Positions 61,684-64,000 of a DNA stretch of 64,000 bases are shown here, piece after piece. Position 1 is the first letter of the stretch; each line of letters opens with the position of its first letter. Below the pieces are notes generated by a model. The model was not told the DNA's origin. It worked only from the letters and a program-made list of their open reading frames with translations, and ran no database searches. Location: NCBI RefSeq assembly GCF_014230085.1, contig NZ_JACHVB010000035.1, positions 496,001-560,000 on the forward strand, read 5' to 3'. This DNA comes from Ruficoccus amylovorans (GTDB lineage Bacteria; Verrucomicrobiota; Verrucomicrobiia; Opitutales; Cerasicoccaceae). The position numbers were made by a program, and so were the translations under genes.

Positions 61684-61782
61684 AGATAACCGAAATGACT
61701 ACAAACACCGGGAAATGACAGCATGGCTGTGATGATAGACCAAACGCCCACCAGCTCCCAAACACCGACGAGCGCCCATTAG

Positions 61783-62955
61783 ATGCTTTTAAACAAACTC
61801 ATGCCGCTGGGCATTCCGCTGGCCTGGCTCAACCTCATCAAGGAGAAGAAGCGCTTCTTCGCGGCAGTGGCGGGGATCACCTTCGCCGTCACGATGATGA
61901 TGTTCCAGATGGGGCTCAACTCCGCGCTCTTCAAGCAGGTCGTCGGCCCGCATGCCGAGATGGCGGCGGACATCTTCATGGTCAGCAGCCAGTACGAGTA
62001 CCTCGGCGTCAGCAAGGGCTTCCCGCTGCGGCGGCTGGTGCAGGCCGAGGGTGAGCCGGGCGTGGCGCAGACCGTACCGCTCTACGTCGGCAGCCTGCCC
62101 ATGCTTAACACCGCCAACCGCAGCACGCGCGAGGTCTTTATCATGGCCTGGGATCCGGCGGTGCAGGCTTTTGACGACGAGGAGATCGAGAGCCAGCGCT
62201 GGAAGCTCAAGCGCGAGGGCGTCGCCCTCTACGACCGGCTCTCGCGCCCTGAGTTGGGGCCGTTTGTGCAGGAGGTGGATGAGACCGGCGAGGCCGTGAC
62301 CGAGGTGGCTAACCGCCGCATGGCCATCGAGGGGTTGTTCTCGATTTCTCCGACCTTCGTGGCGGACGGTAACATGCTCACCAGTGCCGACACTTTCCTC
62401 CCCCTGTGGCCGGGCGGCGACCCCTCCGTGGTCAGCCTCGGCCTCATCCGCCTGGAGCCGGGCACGGACCCCGCCGCTGTGGTGGCGGGACTGACGGATT
62501 ATCTGCCCGACGATGTGCGCGTCTATACCCGGCAGGCTTTCCTCGACTACGAGATGCAGTACTGGCGCGAGCGCACGCCCATCGGTTTCGTTATCACGGC
62601 TTCGATGGCGGTGGCGCTGATCGTGGGCGCGGTCATCGTGTATCAGATTCTCTATACAGATGTGAACGATCACCTGGAGGAGTACGCCACGCTCAAGTCT
62701 ATTGGCTTCCGTGACAGCTACTTCACCAGCGTGATTTTACAGGAGTCGGTTATTTTAAGCGTGTTCGGGTTTATCCCTGGGACGCTTTTCACCTGGGTGC
62801 TGTTTTACTTCACTCGGCAAATAGCCCACATGGCCACGTACCTGAGCCTGCTCAACTGCGCCATCATCTTCGGGCTGACGCTGTTCATGTGCCTGACGGC
62901 GGGCGCATTGGCCACCCGTAAACTCCGCCACGCCAACCCGGCCGAAATTTTCTAG
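61783..62955 (+). CDS. FtsX-type ABC transporter permease (DevC-like)
   Basis: A 390-residue inner-membrane permease with four TM helices: one near 24-44 (FFAAVAGITFAVTMMMFQ), then a ~210-residue periplasmic domain, and three helices near 270-290 (IGFVITASMAVALIVGAVIV), 325-350 and 360-382. The C-terminal core (DVNDHLEEYATLKSIGFRDSYF) is typical of FtsX/DevC permeases. It lies 172 bp after the adaptor and 4 bp before the ATPase. DevC works with DevB and DevA in glycolipid export in cyanobacteria; substrate here is unknown. Confidence 0.88.
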   Translation: MLLNKLMPLGIPLAWLNLIKEKKRFFAAVAGITFAVTMMMFQMGLNSALFKQVVGPHAEMAADIFMVSSQYEYLGVSKGFPLRRLVQAEGEPGVAQTVPLYVGSLPMLNTANRSTREVFIMAWDPAVQAFDDEEIESQRWKLKREGVALYDRLSRPELGPFVQEVDETGEAVTEVANRRMAIEGLFSISPTFVADGNMLTSADTFLPLWPGGDPSVVSLGLIRLEPGTDPAAVVAGLTDYLPDDVRVYTRQAFLDYEMQYWRERTPIGFVITASMAVALIVGAVIVYQILYTDVNDHLEEYATLKSIGFRDSYFTSVILQESVILSVFGFIPGTLFTWVLFYFTRQIAHMATYLSLLNCAIIFGLTLFMCLTAGALATRKLRHANPAEIF

Positions 62956-62959
62956 CGAC

Positions 62960-63658
62960 ATGTCCAGGGAACCCATTATCCGCGTCAAAGACCTCCACTA
63001 CTCCTTCCGCGAAGGGGAGGGGATGAAGGAGGTCCTGCACGGCGTTTCGGCGGACTTTTACCCCGGCGAAATCGTCATCATCATGGGCCCCTCCGGCTCG
63101 GGTAAGACGACCTTTCTCAAGCTGCTGGGCGGTTTGCGCACGGTGCAGAAGGGCAGCATCGAGATCGACGGCCAACTGCTCGAAAAGGGGCGCAAGAAGG
63201 ACCTCGTCAGCGTGCGCCGAAAGATCGGTTTCATCTTTCAGAACCATCACCTGATCGCCTCGCTCAGCGTCTGCCAGAATGTCATGATGCCCCTGTCTTT
63301 CAACCCGAGGGAAACGGCGGCTACGGCCCGGCCTCAGGCGCTTGATATTTTGAAACAGGTTGGCCTGGCCGATCACGTGAATAAAAAGCCCTCGCAGCTC
63401 TCCGGCGGGCAAAAGCAGCGGGTGGCCATCGCCCGCGCCCTCGTGCACAACCCGCGCATCGTGCTGGCGGACGAGCCGACGGCCTCGCTCGACGGCAAGA
63501 CCGGCCGCGAAGTGGTGGACCACATCCAGCGCCTGGCCAAGCAGTCCGGAGCGACCATCCTCCTGGTTACGCACGACAGCCGTATCCTCGACGTGGCCGA
63601 CCGCCTGATCGAGCTGGAGGACGGCGTGCTCAACTCCGACCCGCCCATCGAGGGGTAA
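62960..63658 (+). CDS. ABC transporter ATP-binding protein (DevA/LolD-like)
   Basis: A 232-residue ATPase. Walker A GPSGSGKT (43-50), Q-loop FIFQNHHLI, signature LSGGQ (147-151), Walker B RIVLADEP (166-173) and H-loop LLVTHD are all present. The helical region and length are of the LolD/MacB/DevA group. It lies four bases after the permease stop, so the three exporter genes form one operon with hlyD. It would energise removal of a lipid or peptide from the inner membrane. Confidence 0.93.
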   Translation: MSREPIIRVKDLHYSFREGEGMKEVLHGVSADFYPGEIVIIMGPSGSGKTTFLKLLGGLRTVQKGSIEIDGQLLEKGRKKDLVSVRRKIGFIFQNHHLIASLSVCQNVMMPLSFNPRETAATARPQALDILKQVGLADHVNKKPSQLSGGQKQRVAIARALVHNPRIVLADEPTASLDGKTGREVVDHIQRLAKQSGATILLVTHDSRILDVADRLIELEDGVLNSDPPIEG

Positions 63659-63692
63659 GTCTTGGCTGGGGGCAGCAGAGTTTTTCCGGCGG

Positions 63693-64000
63693 TTACTGCC
63701 CGCTGGTGCGTTTTATGGCCAGCAGTTCAAAGTCCTTAAACTCGAATCCGACATCAAAAGTGCCGGTGACCTCCCAGCCCAGGTTCATACTGGCGAGGCG
63801 CATGTCGCTGAAGTCTGAACCGGTGAGAAAGCCCCGGCCTTGAGCCAGTTCGAAGGCCTTCAGGATGTGGGGATAAAGATCGGTCTCGACGCTCACCCAG
63901 CGGTCTCCGTGAAAATCTCCCCGCATGTAATCCCGGGTACCGAGGCTGTAGATAAATTTTTGCGAGGCGTCAGCCTTGCCGCCGTCCTGCGCGGCGAAGG
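63693..64000 (-). CDS. Partial hypothetical protein (5' end beyond window)
   Basis: The C-terminal ~102 residues of a minus-strand protein, open to the right edge. Visible sequence includes QKFIYSLGTRDYMRGDFHGD, ETDLYPHILKAFELAQGRGF and ends FKDFELLAIKRTSGQ. I do not recognise a family; the visible part looks soluble and globular without membrane helices or Cys motifs. It converges with the exporter ATPase at a 34-bp gap. Confidence 0.6.
   Translation of the reverse strand, partial: FAAQDGGKADASQKFIYSLGTRDYMRGDFHGDRWVSVETDLYPHILKAFELAQGRGFLTGSDFSDMRLASMNLGWEVTGTFDVGFEFKDFELLAIKRTSGQ

Overview
The window is GC-rich chromosomal DNA that looks like a verrucomicrobial (Opitutae/Puniceicoccales-type) heterotroph. 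Supporting signs are a giant type IV pilin-like protein of the Verru_Chthon cassette A type, a PEP-CTERM exosortase substrate, an H-X9-DG pseudopilin, two LacI-type regulators beside secreted or cytoplasmic glycosidases and SSS symporters, paired Gfo/Idh/MocA dehydrogenases, and start codons that mostly lack a Shine-Dalgarno sequence. The placement is inferred from gene content; there is no rRNA in the window. I see 51 protein genes (two cut by the window edges), one tRNA, and no insertion sequence, prophage or CRISPR array.

Layout. 0-8 kb: trpC (partial), mazG, a YgjP-type metallopeptidase, then a metal block on the minus strand (DtxR-FeoA fusion, feoB, mntR), a Cys-rich CWC protein and a 2-hydroxyacid dehydrogenase. 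7.6-16.7 kb: the Verru_Chthon A protein with a small secreted partner, cysJ, tRNA-Met, hemB and a nitroreductase. 16.9-32.9 kb: two carbohydrate islands. The first has a PEP-CTERM DNRLRE protein, an SSS symporter, a GH28-like beta-helix enzyme, LacI and a GH29 fucosidase. The second is a LacI-led operon with a pseudopilin, a small secreted protein, a clan-A glycosidase and an SSS symporter. 33-51 kb: argH, two ExbD genes, a zinc exporter, cstA, a Gfo/Idh/MocA pair, a YdiJ-type FAD/Fe-S dehydrogenase, a choloylglycine hydrolase-like enzyme, an octaheme cytochrome with TPRs, carA and a receiver protein. 51.4-64 kb: arsR divergent from a lysine 2,3-aminomutase-like gene, then a hopanoid block (hpnH, hpnG, an hpnD-hpnE fusion, hpnC) interrupted by a vapBC module and followed by a DevBCA-like ABC exporter.

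How parts fit together. HpnD, HpnC and HpnE take farnesyl diphosphate to squalene; HpnH and HpnG add and trim the C5 side chain that makes extended hopanoids. The cyclase is not in the window. The exporter beside hpnC resembles systems that move glycolipids, so a lipid-envelope role is a reasonable hypothesis. The sugar islands pair regulators, enzymes and sodium symporters as in scavenging of complex, probably algal, glycans.

The most unusual non-coding signal is a family of dispersed inverted repeats. All seven convergent gene junctions wider than about 140 bp carry them (near 16.7, 23.3, 33.0, 37.2, 42.2, 49.2 and 54.7 kb), while the four narrower convergent junctions do not. Two further copies lie downstream of single genes at 51.4 and 61.6 kb. 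Several arms start at or beside the stop codon of the preceding gene. Candidate operators (perfect or near-perfect palindromes) lie upstream of the dtxR-feoA gene, the 2-hydroxyacid dehydrogenase, the PEP-CTERM gene, the fucosidase/lacI pair, the Gfo pair, arsR/kamA and vapBC.
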